In this document: piece by piece, positions 31,254 to 43,161 of the stretch
How positions within the stretch are numbered: position 1 is the stretch's first letter
How the letters are laid out: every line of letters starts with the position of its first letter
From: Vigna angularis
Taxonomy: Eukaryota > Streptophyta > Magnoliopsida > Fabales > Fabaceae
NCBI RefSeq assembly: GCF_016808095.1
Contig: NC_068977.1
Location: 31,521,364-31,585,363, forward strand
Direction: 5' to 3'
Length of the DNA stretch: 64,000 nt
Made by a program: the position numbers and the translations under genes
The notes under the pieces: model-generated
The model's input: the letters and a program-made list of their open reading frames with translations, nothing else
Told to the model about the DNA's origin: nothing
Databases searched by the model: none

Positions 31254-34200
31254 ATGTTGGTGAGGTTTAACCCTCCATGTCTCACCCTCTATCACAATCC
31301 TCACCACACTGCATATTTCTCCAAGCAAGTGAGAGTTAGGTGCAGTTATGGGAAACACATGAAAAGGGGTGGCCTTGGACGGCCTCAGATAGTGCCTTCA
31401 GTTTTGGGGAACAGTAACAGTGAGGGGGTGAGTGTGTTTGTGGTGTCTGACTTGCACACTGACTATGCTGAGAATTTGAAGTGGGTAGAGTGCTTGTCTA
31501 ATGTGAAGCACATAAATGATGTGCTTCTTGTGGCCGGTGATGTAGCTGAGACATATTCCAAGTTTGTTTTGACAATGTCTCTTTTGAAAGAGAGGTTTGA
31601 ACATGTCTTCTATGTTCCTGGAAACCATGATCTTTGGTGCCGCCGTGATGGACAGAATTATGTAAGATTTTGATTGCAAGGTTCACGTTTGTGCATTATA
31701 TGTGATGTTTGATTGACACTCCTATTTGTTACAGATGAAAATTATTCTATGCCTCTATCAGACTAACTACTGAGAATTTTGGGTTGAATGACTGGTTTTT
31801 GTTGTCAGGCAAGGATGTTTGGTTCTTGATGCTATTTGTGATATTATTTACTTTGAATGTGTGATTTTTTTTCTCATGGTCCGTGACTATGCTTATGATT
31901 TGAGACACCATAGACACATGTTACTTGCTTCAGGAGAAAGCTGTGTCACAATTCTAAAGGGACTTGTTTGTTTGACAACTTAATTAGCTATGCAACCAAC
32001 CATTATTTGAAAGTATGCTTTTAGTTTGACTTTGTTAAATATTATGTATCATGAATTACAGCTTCTTTGTTAAATTTGGTTTTGGCCATGCTTTAGTGTA
32101 AACAATGAACTGTTATCCCTATACTTGATCACAGAATGAACCATAACATTCCTGCGGTCTAAATATCTGAATGAGTTCTAGATTAGTGACTTGTTTTTCT
32201 ACTCTGGGTCGGTCGATCGTAGTTTCCCTTTGAGCTTTCCACACCAAAATGAAAACAAATAATGGGACAGGATTTGTTACTTTGTTTTGGAATGTCATTC
32301 CATTTATTCCATGAACATTATTTCGGGGGTTTATACGTGTTGAATCCTTCTATCTTTGTTGTAATAGTTTTAGTATGATGCAGTTCATTCTATTTTTTTT
32401 TTCAGGTTGATTCTCTTGAAAAGCTGAGTGAATTGCTTGATGCATGTAATAGAATTGGAGTGGAGACAAACCCAAAGGTTATAGATGAAATAGGAATCAT
32501 TCCTTTGTTCTCTTGGTATCATGAGGTGATTACTTATATAGTGACAGTTTTTAGCTCCTCAATCTTATATACCATGTGGCGGACTGGATCCAAAGTTTTC
32601 CTTACTGACAATTTATTTGAATGCTCAACCTGCTTCTTTGACAGAGCTTTGACAAAGAGAAGGACATAACAGGCTTTCGCATCCCGTCTTTGGAGATGGT
32701 GACTATTCTCCTTAACTCCTAGTAAGCCATTTGGCAAAAAATAGTTGATGGTCTGATCATGCGCTTGATTTCCTACAGTGCTTGATTGAGAAGGACTATC
32801 TGCATAATGGATGAGGCCAATTTCTGTCTTGTGTGATAAACATGTATGTGATTTAAGTATATGGATATGGTGTTACTAGTGTACAAAATATAATATAATC
32901 ACGATCCCTGAAATTGTTCCCTGGTGTTGAAATACCATGCTTGTGATGGTTTGGTAATTATTGTGTAAATATGTTGGAAAATTTCACATCACCTGTCTCA
33001 ATTCTTGGATTGTTTATATATTTGTTGGACAATTTCACTTAAGCCAATCAATTGAGCTGAAATATATCAGTCATGCTAAGGTCATCAGATTAACAAGATT
33101 AGTTAGTTGGTAGAATTTAGAAATTTCCAATCAAGTCCTGATAAAACAATATGCTGAGTCACTCTTAAGGTTGACATTATCTATATATCTTTTTTTTAAG
33201 AAAAAATGCAAAGTAGTAAGGAGCAAACGATAACCAAGAAGAAAGTCAAGCATGATATAGACCATGGTAAAGGCAAAGATTTTAGTGGTAGATAAGATAA
33301 GAAGAAACCGAGTAGCTCAGCTTTTGATATTGTGTGGAAAGGCTGCCCAAGTCAATGCACTATTCACTCTTTTCGTAAGATGGAGCACTAAATCAGAGAA
33401 CCGCAGCCGGAAGATATCTCTCAACAGTTTTGTAAGGGCTGTATTACGCTAGATTGATGATATATATCCAAGATAATGTAGGTTGGTTGTTGTGATGCAA
33501 GCTTCATGCAAAGTTGTTAGAGATGTAAAATCAATTTTAAACCGTCACCTAAAAGATCTAGCTTTTGAGAGTTTGATTCTTGCCGCTACCATTCTTTAAA
33601 ATCAAGACTTACATTTCAGCATATGTTAAAATGGACCGTGCTTCGTTGACATTTAGTACATTTTTTGGAGGTTGTTCTTCACAGTGGGGAAGTAGTAAGT
33701 TGTAAAAGAATATAGATAATGCTGTTGGTTTTTTTGGGTATTAGGGATACCATCAATTTGGCCTTAATGAAATGAATAGAACTAACTGTGTTAAAAGTGT
33801 CACTCTAATACACGACTTAGCTCCGGACATAAAATATTATTTTTTACAGTTCCTTGTGCCTGCTTTTGGGCAAAGTTAGGTGCTCAGATAATGGTAGGAA
33901 GATTCTTCTTGAATAGCATTTTAGTATTCAAATATGTCTATTGCTATAGTTTTGTTCTAACTTTCAAGTAGTTTCCAATATGATAGATATTGATGGAAAT
34001 CTATACCCTTTTCTTAGGCATGTAAAGACTTCTATGCGTGCAAGTGGCCAGAGGGCCTTTCAAGTGGTGATATGTCCCTCGCTTCATATTTTGATGCCAT
34101 GAATGATAAACAAATGGAAGTAATAAAGGACGTTCAGATGACCTGTGATCACATCATTACCTTTTCCCATTTTGTTCCCAGGTGGTTAAATCTATCATTT

Positions 34201-36055
34201 AAATTGCAGCTTTATTGGTCTGGTTTACTCATTTGTTTCTATGCATGTATGATGTGCTGTTTGAACTGACATGGTCTGACAATCTATCTAATCATGTTAC
34301 GAAAATGATGCAGTAGTCCTTTACTCCTTTACTGTTCTTTCCTAATCATCTCTGGGAACCGATTATGTTGTGGCACTGTGGTGGTTAATTGACAACCTGA
34401 AAAACTTTAATTAATTCCCTTTTGTAGTATTTTTTTTTTCACTATAGAACTTAGGTTTTCCGGAGAAATTGATTAGTGTTCATAGATTTATCACACATGA
34501 TCTCGTTACACGATACTGTTTATTGTGTTGAACAATTCAGATGATTGACTTGGAAATTTTGTAGCAGACTAGCAGTTACTTAATCCATGGTGTTATTTGA
34601 TATTTTGCTTGACCGTAGCCATCTATTCTTTTTTAATTTCGCCCTGCATTATGTAAAGGATAGCTCATTCCTAAAAACTCACAAGGTTGTGCTATGTAAC
34701 CTTCCAATTCTGTGCTGAAGATATATGATTTGACACTTGTGAAAAGATGTAGGTAATAACAACTACCGTAAGAACAATTAACCTTATTTATTGCATGAAT
34801 CACTCGACGCTATAGGATTCGGCTAAAAAACCAATTCTCAGATATTCACCGTGAGAACCCTCTTGGTAATTTTCTCTAAAGTCCCTTTTAGTCTCCCTCG
34901 CTCATTTTTTAGATGTAGGCTTGTAGCTATGTTGTTGTCAGTGCCAACTACGTAAAACTGTTCTTCTGCTTAGCCACATCACTTGTTTTATCTGCATTGC
35001 AAGTTTTTCTGTCCTTATTGCTATGTAGATGATGTTTATGTCAGTGTAATGGTGCTCACGTTCCTAATTTCCAAATGAGTCTAGAATCCACTCAGTTACA
35101 TGGCTCTTGTGGACACCAAAACTAAACTAATAAGAAGTGGCCCATAATGCTTGAATGCATGATGTCAAAGTACAAATTGTGACTTTTCTTTACATAATTC
35201 CTCATAAACACCAACATGCGTGATATTAGTTTATCATACACGTCTCTTGGTGCCTGAGGAGCTGCTTAAACAATAACACTTTTGTGATTGTGTTACTTCT
35301 AAAGATGAGTATATTGATTTATTGTGGTAATGGCTGCACGTTCACAGGCAGGAACTTTGTCCCGAGAAGAGGATGTTATTCTACCCCAACCTTCCAAAGA
35401 TAATTGGCTCAGACTCTCTTGAGGATCGAATAAGATCCATACATGGAGCTAAGGGAAAGAAGGATGCGTCTTCTTGTCATGTGTTCGGTCATACTCACTT
35501 CTGCTGGGATGCTGTTGTTGATGGTATCAGGTGTGTTCTGTTAGTAGTTGTATTTTGGTTTAAAATACCATCTGTCCTTTATTTTTTTGCGGTTTAGTCT
35601 CTTAAACTTATAAGTTTCAATTGTGTTAAAGTAAATATTTCAAAAAGATGAAAGAAAGATGAATTTAATCAACAAGATAACAGAAACATCAAGAAAAATG
35701 AAAATCAAAGGAGAACAAGAGGAAGAACCAAAAATGTGTTTTAGCCTATTATTTTTTAATTATAATTGTTGGTTGGACTGGAAATGAGTAAACTTGCTGT
35801 GTTGCTAAATGGTTTTGACACAATTGCAGGTATGTTCAGGCACCCTTAGCTTATCCAAGGGAAAGGAAGAGAAGAATGAATGGAGGTGAAAATTGGCTAC
35901 CGTTTTGCCTTTATGCTGACAACAAATTTGCTGATAGACTCAGCCCTTGCTATTGGTCTGATTATTACTCTGCAAACCCCAGGACACCTCATAATACTCA
36001 ACTTGCCCCTTGGGTCGCCAGATTTTATAAGCAAACAGAAACCGTAGATGTATAG
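31254..36055 (+). CDS. Calcineurin-like metallophosphoesterase
   Basis: Six exons: 31254-31661, 32406-32525, 32645-32698, 34018-34181, 35348-35530 and 35830-36055, summing to 1155 nt (384 aa) with GT-AG junctions. All five metal-binding signatures of the superfamily are present in order: DLH (66-68) in VVSDLHTDY; GDV (95-97); GNHD (123-126); a lone His (245) in TFSHFVP; and GHTH (296-299) in CHVFGHTHFCWD. The fold should coordinate two divalent metals and hydrolyse a phosphoester. The substrate is not evident, and it is not one of the Tyr/Thr-rich classical PPP phosphatases. The first 50 residues are basic and poorly conserved in appearance (VRVRCSYGKHMKRGG), possibly an organelle-targeting extension. 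ATG 31254 is the first in-frame Met of exon 1. Introns 3 and 4 exceed 1.1 kb and contain no obvious element. Confidence 0.9.
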
Positions 36056-36566
36056 TATTCACTACTGACTTTAGTAAGCTGGATATATTTGTTGTTATAT
36101 ATTCCTCTTTTGTATTGTTTTTATTGGATTAAATCAATATATAAGTCCTCTGCAAGGTGAAAGTTGCTGTAACACAAGCCAAATGTAAAATCTTGAATGG
36201 TTCCACTGTTATCTTTTGCAGTCCTTTTATTAGTATTCCCTACTTAAATGCCTGTTAGTTACTTTTAGAGTAATAGTAATCTACATGAAAGAGTGATATA
36301 ATCTGATGCAGCATCGCTACACAACATACGGTTTCGCACATTTTATTCAGTGTGTAAATACAACAGCTACACACTCAACTGGGTTTTTGGAAGTTGTGAC
36401 CCCAAATCAAGAAAATAAACATGCACATGCAGAAGCCTAGTAACCACTCAAGTAGAAGGCTGGCTGAAAAAACACAGGAAAACACAAGCATACCATTTTA
36501 TTTAGATGACAAAAAGCAACTGATAACACATTTTGATGCACAAATGCAACAACTGGTAGAAACAAC
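36056..36566. other. Convergent 3' intergenic region
   Basis: About 510 bp between the stop codons of the metallophosphoesterase (+) and the TIP3 aquaporin (-). It should contain both 3' UTRs. No repeat or further gene is seen. Confidence 0.65.
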
Positions 36567-37892
36567 TTAGTAATCTTCAGAAGGCAAGGGCTGGTGGTGG
36601 TGTGGGGGAGGTTCAATTGGGATCACAGCATATTCATACACCAGTGCTGCCAGTGCTGCCCCAATCAATGGACCCACCCAGAAGATCCAGTGCTGGTGCC
36701 ATCTCCAGCCCACTAGGGAAGGTCCAAAAGCCAGAGCAGGGTTCATGCATGCTCCATCAAATGGCCCACCAACAAGGATGTTTGCTCCAACAATGAGCCC
36801 AATTGCCAAGGGTGCGATATTGCTAACAGCGCCCCTTTTGGGATCTATTGCAGTAGCATATACAGTATACATCAGCCCAAATGTCATCACAATCTCAAGT
36901 ATAAACATGTGTCCTACTCCAACACCTGGTGCTATGTGGAACCCTGATGGTCTCTACAACAAGCAACCGCAAACATATCAGTTTCAGTTAAAAATCCAAT
37001 TTTTATCATGTCGCTCATAAAATTCAAATGATTATGCTGAACCTACATGATTATTTACTTTTCTCAAGTTTTTTAAAATCCTTAAACTTCAAATCAAAAT
37101 ATAGTTTATTTATAAATAATTATTAAGGTTAAGCCATAGTTTTGCAATCTTCTAGTTAGAAGATATCATTACAACAAACATCTACAGTAACATCGTTATA
37201 TACATCATCCTTGATATATACAAATAATTTTGTAAAAGAAAATAGTTTACCATGTTATTAGTGACAAGCCTGAGCACAAGAGCAGCCACAATAGAACCCA
37301 GAAGTTGAGCAACCCAGTAGTATACTGCACGAACAACAGAGATCCTCCCCCCAACGAGAGCACCGAATGTCACAGCTGGGTTGACATGGCCACCTGATAC
37401 ATGCATGCTAGCAGATACAGCAGCAAATAGAGCAAATGCATGGGCAAGTGCAAGTGCTAACAGTTCACCAGCTGAGAAAGCTGAATCCTGGTAAATCTTA
37501 ACTGCAACAAAGAGAAGTCACACAAATCACCTCCACAAGCACACAATAAAAAACCAGCACACATATATGTGTGTGTGTATTCTTAGCATCCATGTATAAG
37601 GTAATCCAAGGTTAAGTAGCACCTTTAGCTAAGCTGAAAAGGTGTCAGCTAAGGAAGATTAGGTTATGTCATGAAATGTCAGCCCATGTAAACATAAAAT
37701 AAACAATTCAGAAACATTTGTATGCCAAGAATGAACCAAGATTTAGAATATGTACAAACCCAAAGCAAGGCCAGAGCCTTCTCCAGCAAAGACAAAGATG
37801 AAAGTTGAGGCAAATTCAGCCAAAGTGGCCCTCATGGAGTCAGGATGAGTGGCCTCATCAGCCCTTCCAAAAGCATATCTGCGGGTTGCCAT
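36567..37892 (-). CDS. TIP3: Seed-type tonoplast intrinsic protein (alpha-TIP, TIP3 class)
   Basis: Three exons in transcript order: 37892-37760, 37501-37251 and 36953-36567, giving 771 nt and 256 aa. This is the exact length and three-exon layout usual for TIP genes. Both pore motifs are present: NPA at 85-87 ([11 protein letters not shown]) and at 199-201 ([10 protein letters not shown]). His65, in the [10 protein letters not shown] helix, is the usual TIP selectivity-filter His. Six membrane helices are evident. The tail is the His/Pro-rich [15 protein letters not shown] that marks alpha-TIPs. Alpha-TIPs are water (and small neutral solute) channels of the protein-storage-vacuole membrane in seeds. 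Residue 202, after the second NPA, is Leu where most aquaporins have Arg. Residue 7 is Ala, at the position described as a phosphorylated Ser in common bean alpha-TIP. Confidence 0.96.
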
Positions 37893-38060
37893 CAGCAAAT
37901 TAAGCTCACTCTTGCACAACTCCTTAGGACTACCAACTAAGGTTGTCACACACCTAGCCTTTCAAGATCAAAGATCCTTGGCCAGCTGAGACTGTATTAC
38001 GTTTTTCTGAAAAGGATTTTCTCTTTGCAGAATGGAGATTTGGAAGGTGAGAAACTATGG

Positions 38061-38167
38061 TGCATGTATGAAAAAGGTGGAGTGATCGTGCTTATAAGGG
38101 GAAACTCAGAGTAGAACTTAGTCGAGAGACACCTAGGTACGTGAAATGCTACATGGTTTACACGTGG
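38061..38167 (-). promoter_or_regulatory. Candidate seed promoter elements of the TIP3 gene
   Basis: Reading on the - strand toward the gene: a G-box/ABRE core CACGTG lies at 38161-38166 inside ACACGTGG-type context, and a second ACGT core is near 38139-38142. A TATA-like TTATAA follows at 38092-38097, and a CATGCA (RY) motif at 38061-38066. The ATG is at 37892. ABRE plus RY elements are the established targets of ABI5/ABI3-type seed regulators. Their presence fits a seed gene, but each motif is short and could occur by chance. The RY copy lies downstream of the TATA-like box, near the likely transcription start, which is an unusual place. Confidence 0.4.
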
Positions 38168-38628
38168 TTTTATTGGTATGTGTTGGCTGCTTCTTACAAT
38201 TTGAGTCATTCTTTATTTGCTACACATATCAACATCAATGTGATGCAGTGTTACGTCAATCTACATTTTCTGAACAGGACAAAAACCAAAGTGCAGCCAC
38301 CAGCTAAGCCTTGCGGTTGCGGTTTCAGAGGTTTGGCTGACTCGTGCATTGAAGTGAGTTTTTTTTCTATTAATTTTAAATTAGATTATTCAATCTCTAT
38401 ATTTATTTTCCTGTTTAGAAAACCCAACTTTTCACCGAACAAAATCTAAACATTATATATAATTATAATTACATGTAGAATTTAATAAATTTAACTTATT
38501 AACTACCACCTTTGTCCCACTTAATTTTTTTTAGAGGAAATGTTTTAGACAATAGTACACCTATGCCATTCAATTTTTTAACCTAGAAAATCTCTCTAAA
38601 ATTATAATATCGTGATACTCGATGAACC
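38168..38628. other. Intergenic DNA upstream of TIP3
   Basis: It contains the distal TIP3 promoter and AT-rich sequence. A 102-codon frame at 38141-38449 lacks any recognisable domain and overlaps the promoter motifs, so I do not call it a gene. Confidence 0.5.
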
Positions 38629-39168
38629 TAGAAGTGTGAAAACGGGTCACCTAGTTCCGGGCCACCCAGCTCGATCTGGCTCGATCCACTACGGGTTGGT
38701 AAGTTAGTAAGTCAATTCAACCTGCCTTATTTATTAGCGAGTCAAAAAAATTCAAACTCGATCCGACCCACCACAGGTTGGAGAGTAAACAGATTGACTT
38801 ACTGACTCACTTAATCACAATTTTTTTAAATAAAAAAAATTACAAACTTTCTAAAATTTAAATCTAAACAAATTTCACTCCCAACATGGATGTTTAATTA
38901 ATTTTAAAAATAAAAAACTTAAATAATTTTTTCAAGCAAAAAAAGAAATAAATATTTTTTTATAAATTAAAATTAAATTTTAATAAAATAAAATTAGATA
39001 GGTGGATTGGTGGGCCAACCCAACCCACCACGGGTTCAACCCGCATGAGTCGAATTTAAATAAGTCGGATTGAAATCTGACCCATATAAAAAAAATAGAT
39101 TTTTTCCAAACTCAAACCCGTGGTAGATTGGGTTGACCCGCATGTTGTGACCCATTTTGACAGTTCTA
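38629..39168. mobile_element. Probable non-autonomous hAT-like element
   Basis: About 540 bp framed by imperfect inverted ends. The left end reads TAGAAGTGTGAAAACGGGTC. The reverse complement of the right end reads TAGAACTGTCAAAATGGGTC (16 of 20 identical). Sub-terminal regions are rich in 'gacccaccacggg' and 'ccaacccaacccacc' words, a composition known from abundant hAT-derived plant repeats. The centre is AT-rich with no transposase. An 8-bp target duplication is not clear: 'tactcg' occurs close to both ends but not directly adjacent to the ends as drawn, so the boundaries may be off by several bases. Confidence 0.5.
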
Positions 39169-40240
39169 CTCGCACTTTGTGACAAGTGAAAATTAACTTG
39201 ATCTTTAACATGGTTAACACATGAGATTAATTGATCAATGATTAAATTTTGGGCTAGTGATCATATCTAACCTGATCTTTCTTTTAGCATACCACTCTAA
39301 TGAATTTATTATTTTATTGTAATAAAGAGAATAATCAAGTCTAAGAAATAATATTTGATTAAAATAAAAAACATTGACAAATTATCTTTTTAAGTTAAAA
39401 CAGTAAAGAATTTTAAGTAGTATATATGTAATTTCCAGAAGTTGCCTCCTGTATTCTCCTGCATTTTGGTTGCATCTTACTCTGCTTGTCAAAAGCAGTG
39501 CTTAGATGCAAATTATTTATGTGTAAGAGGTGGATGTAACTGTGCCTGTAGCAGGTACCCCATGTGAAGAAGCTTGATTAGCCCAAATATTTTTGGCCCA
39601 GTTCATGTTCCTCATATTAACTCATAGTGACAAGTTCTCCACAAGAAAAACTTGTATAATTTAATCTGATAGAGAAATAATAGATAGAGATAAATAAAGA
39701 AATAAAATAGGAGGTACAAAAATATTTAAAAAGTGTCATTCTATCTTCAAACTCAAAATGCTTGATTATAATCCTTATCCTTCTCTCAAATGAATCTATC
39801 TAATGGAGAGAATAATCATACTCTCATTCAATAAACAGCTCAAACTCTGATATTCTGCAAAATCCTGTCATAACTGAAGCAAAAGGCACAAAAACTAGTA
39901 CATCCAGAATGGTGATACCAAGTGATTTTGAACAACTGATACTTTATATCTTAAAACGTGATAACAAAAATTTTAGTTTTTAACAAATTCTATCTAGCTA
40001 AAAGAATGTGCCTTTTTACATAGTTTTTTTTTTGCTGTCTTCTAAAGTAAAATCATAAAAAAAAAACAGAGGACATAATCAGAGAGATTTTATCTCTTCT
40101 GGAAAAAAATGTTCTCTCACATTCTTATATGCAGTTGTTAAGCCATTTCTAACTTGGATGATGTTTCTATCAAATGAATTGAGTGTTCAGATTAATACAA
40201 TGACATTCTTGAGATGCACTTCGTGCAGTGTGCTTAAACT
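39169..40240. other. Intergenic region downstream of the receptor pseudokinase
   Basis: AT-rich sequence holding the 3' UTR of the - strand gene that ends at 40241. No recognisable gene or repeat is seen. Confidence 0.6.
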
Positions 40241-42354
40241 TTAGTCACTCTCCTTTTTCATTTTCTCTATCTCTTCTATTCTCATCAACACTACACTCAT
40301 TTTAGGCCTCTTTTCTGGTGTCATATCAGTACACTCTAGAGCTAACTCTGTTAGCTTTAACATTGCATCATGCCCTTCTTTTTCTGCAAGTATTTCTAAA
40401 TCCAATATATCTGTGGACCAATCATTGTTCACCACAGTTCTTACCCAATCTGAAAGATCATTGGTAGTCTCTTCAATTTCACCAATGATATGGCCAGGGA
40501 TTTTGCCGGTTACAATCTCTAGCACAATGATGCCAAAGCAATAAACATCAGCACTGCGTGTTAGCTTCTTCCCTTGAACAAATTCTGGTGACCTCCTTAT
40601 GGCTAGTTTTTCTGCATTCTGTTTGGCTGGGAGTAGAGGCAAGAAACCATAATCTGTGAGCTTGGAATGGTACCCTTTACTATCTTGATGGATTAGGACA
40701 TTGGATGACTTGAGGTTGGCATGAGGAACCTTTTGAGAAGGCAAGGAATGATGAAGAAAAAGAAGACCCTTTGCTATGTCTTTGATGCTAGAAAGTCTTG
40801 TGGTCCAATCAAGTGGCATTCTTCCAATTCCTCTACCCTCTAGCACCAGCAGATTATGAATGTTAGAGTATTAACTTTTAAGTTAATTCTTTTGTGTTAA
40901 GGAAGGAAAGAATCAAAACTAACCATGTAGTAGTTCAAACAAAGTGCCATCAGAGGTAAATTCATATATGACCAACTTTTGCTCCTCTGAATAATAAAAG
41001 GAGATTATTTCTGCTATATTTTCATGCTTCATCTGTCCTAGCAATTGGATCTGCTGGAGAAATTCCTTCTTGCTCAGTTCATTCATGTGGTTAAGTCTCT
41101 TCACTGCAACAACAGTTCCAGTTTCAAGAGTTGCTTTGTACGTAATACCTAAGTTCCCTCTTCCTAGAATTTCTGCTGATGCCCTTAATAAATCATCCAA
41201 GTCAAAAACTGGTAGTTTCTTGTTGGAAAATTCCAATCTGCCTAATCTCTCAGAAACATCACTGCCCCCAGCAGAAGCCACCATCTTCTTTGCCCATGCC
41301 CCAAAAACATGCCCTATATTAGAAAATTCAAAACATTTATGAGTTCAATTCAACACCTTTAGAAATCCTGAATCAGCCTGAAATTGCATTTTACTACAGG
41401 AAATTCTAAGTTTGCAAAATAGCATTGCAATAAGCTGCTAATAAAGTGAATGGTAGAATTGATATGCATAAGATATATCTTACCAGCTGAATCATCTCTT
41501 CTTACTTCTTTTCCACTTGTTTGTCTTTTACGAAACAAGAAAGCAATAAAACTGATCAGAGAAAGAAGAATCAGTGCAGCTGCAGCACCAATCACAGCAA
41601 CAGTCCATGCTTGAAACCTGTTATTTGGCTTCACTGCTGGAATTGGAGGCATAGCAAAAGGAGGCGGTGCAGAAAATGGTGCTGGAGATGGGGCAGGAGG
41701 TTGAATAGGACATAACTTATTCAATGGCTCTCCACAAAGATCTGAATTATTTTCATAAGAACTCTCTGGGAACCTCATCAGCACAGAAGTTTCAGGAATA
41801 GGCCCTGACAGATGATTATATGACACATTGAAACTTGTCAATGATGGTTGATCAAAGGGTGGAATTTGACCATGTAAGTAATTCTCTTGCAGCTCCAACA
41901 CTCTCAGACTGGTAAGTTCAACATACTCCACAGGAATTGACCCTGAGAAATGATTGAATGATAAAAGGGCTTGTTCCAAAAACACCAAATTCTTGAGGCT
42001 TGGCAATGGTCCAAAAAGTGCATTATTTCTGAAGTCAAGTTGGCTCAAGAGAGTTATGTTTTGAAGAAATGTGGGAGGTAGATAACCACTAAGGTTAACT
42101 CCTTCAAGAACAATTTGAACAACATGCCAATTTGAGCAAGTGATTCCAATCCACCTACTCAGACTGTCTATACAAGGAGGGCCTGTCCAATTCCCATGCA
42201 AATTCACAGATGAATTCAAAGAATCCCTTATGAGTATCAAAGCATCTCTTTCTTCTGGAAAGAATTCCCCAATTTCAACGCACAACACCATGTTGGATTT
42301 GAATGACACAAACAAGACCACATATAAAAAGCTTATGGTAAAGGCCAAGCTCAT
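40241..42354 (-). CDS. LRR receptor-like protein with inactive kinase domain (LRR-III type)
   Basis: Three exons in transcript order: 42354-41484, 41313-40924 and 40839-40241, making 1860 nt (619 aa). A signal peptide (about 1-26) is followed by the N-cap (WTGPPCIDSLSRWIGITC) and four to five LRRs (about 75-190). A DLCGEPLNKLCP cap, a Pro-rich linker and one membrane helix (about 250-275) follow. The kinase-like domain keeps a Gly-rich loop (LGRGNLGITYKA) and the VAIK lysine (VVAVKRL). HRD is replaced by HAN (KVPHANLKSSNVL) and DFG by DYG (LTDYGFLPL). The loss of the catalytic Asp implies a pseudokinase that signals through partners, as is usual for many LRR-III receptors. The ligand and pathway are unknown. 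Exon 3 starts after 'gctag' (40840), giving ELLHEGRGIGRMPLDW. Confidence 0.92.
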
Positions 42355-42786
42355 GATGGTGGATGAAATTGCTCAAAACAACTTGACATGGATTTTTGAA
42401 CCAAACAGGGATTATTAGCAAAGTGAATCATATCATATCCTCTTTTGTCTCCAATGATTTCACAGTTTGACGATGTTGACAAAGTAAAGTTGTGCTAAGT
42501 TGCCGAACATAGTGTTGAACAGGAACGATCAGAACAATGTTTTGCAGTTTCTTTGTGAACATTATTATATCACTTGAGTATATAATATATTAATTATAGT
42601 TACATAAGATGACAGCTTTCATAATAGGATCTTGCATGATGCAATGTTCCACATTTTTATTTGGTAACTGAGTTGTTCAAGAATAAGAAATGTTGGTTGT
42701 TTCAAATATAGTGACATCGTGGGAAGCAGGGAATGTCAATGATCTTTAATTTGGACATTTTCATGGTTGCTTACCTTTTCTTTTTA
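42355..42786. other. Promoter region of the receptor pseudokinase
   Basis: About 430 bp between the start codon and the MITE. TATA-like AT runs lie near 42565-42590. Nothing else is distinctive. Confidence 0.5.
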
Positions 42787-43161
42787 GGGTTAAATATGTT
42801 TTTGTCCCTTAATTTTCAGCGAAAATTGGAATTAGTCCCTCTTCAAAACTTTGGACTAATTTAGTCCCCAAACTTTAGAAATGTGTGAATTTAGTCCTTT
42901 TAATCAAATTTGGTTAACTTTATTTGATGTTTCAAACGCATTTATCAGTGAACATTGGAGCAAAAATGTGTCAAACGGGATAAACAACTCAAATGCTATC
43001 ATGAAACACACTTAAAACATCAAATAAACCTAACAAAATTTAGTTAAAATGACTAAATTCACACATTTTTAAAGTTTGGGGACTAAATTAGACCAAAGTT
43101 TTGAAGATGGACTAATTCCAATTTTCGCTGAAAGTTAAAGGACCAAAAACATATTTAACCC
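42787..43161. mobile_element. Mutator-like MITE with long terminal inverted repeats
   Basis: 375 bp starting GGGTTAAATATGTTTTTG. The terminal inverted repeats of about 145 bp (42787-42932 and 43016-43161) are roughly 90% identical by eye. It is flanked by a 9-bp target duplication with one mismatch: 'ttcttttta' at 42778-42786 and 'tttttttta' at 43162-43170. A 9-bp duplication with long TIRs is the hallmark of Mutator-type elements. The central 80 bp is unique and has no coding capacity. It sits about 430 bp upstream of the receptor pseudokinase start. Confidence 0.88.

Noticed and set aside
33181..33480. Hidden coding exon or retrogene in intron 3 of the metallophosphoesterase
   Set aside because: A 62-codon frame is present, but it matches no domain and the flanking exons already join in phase without it.
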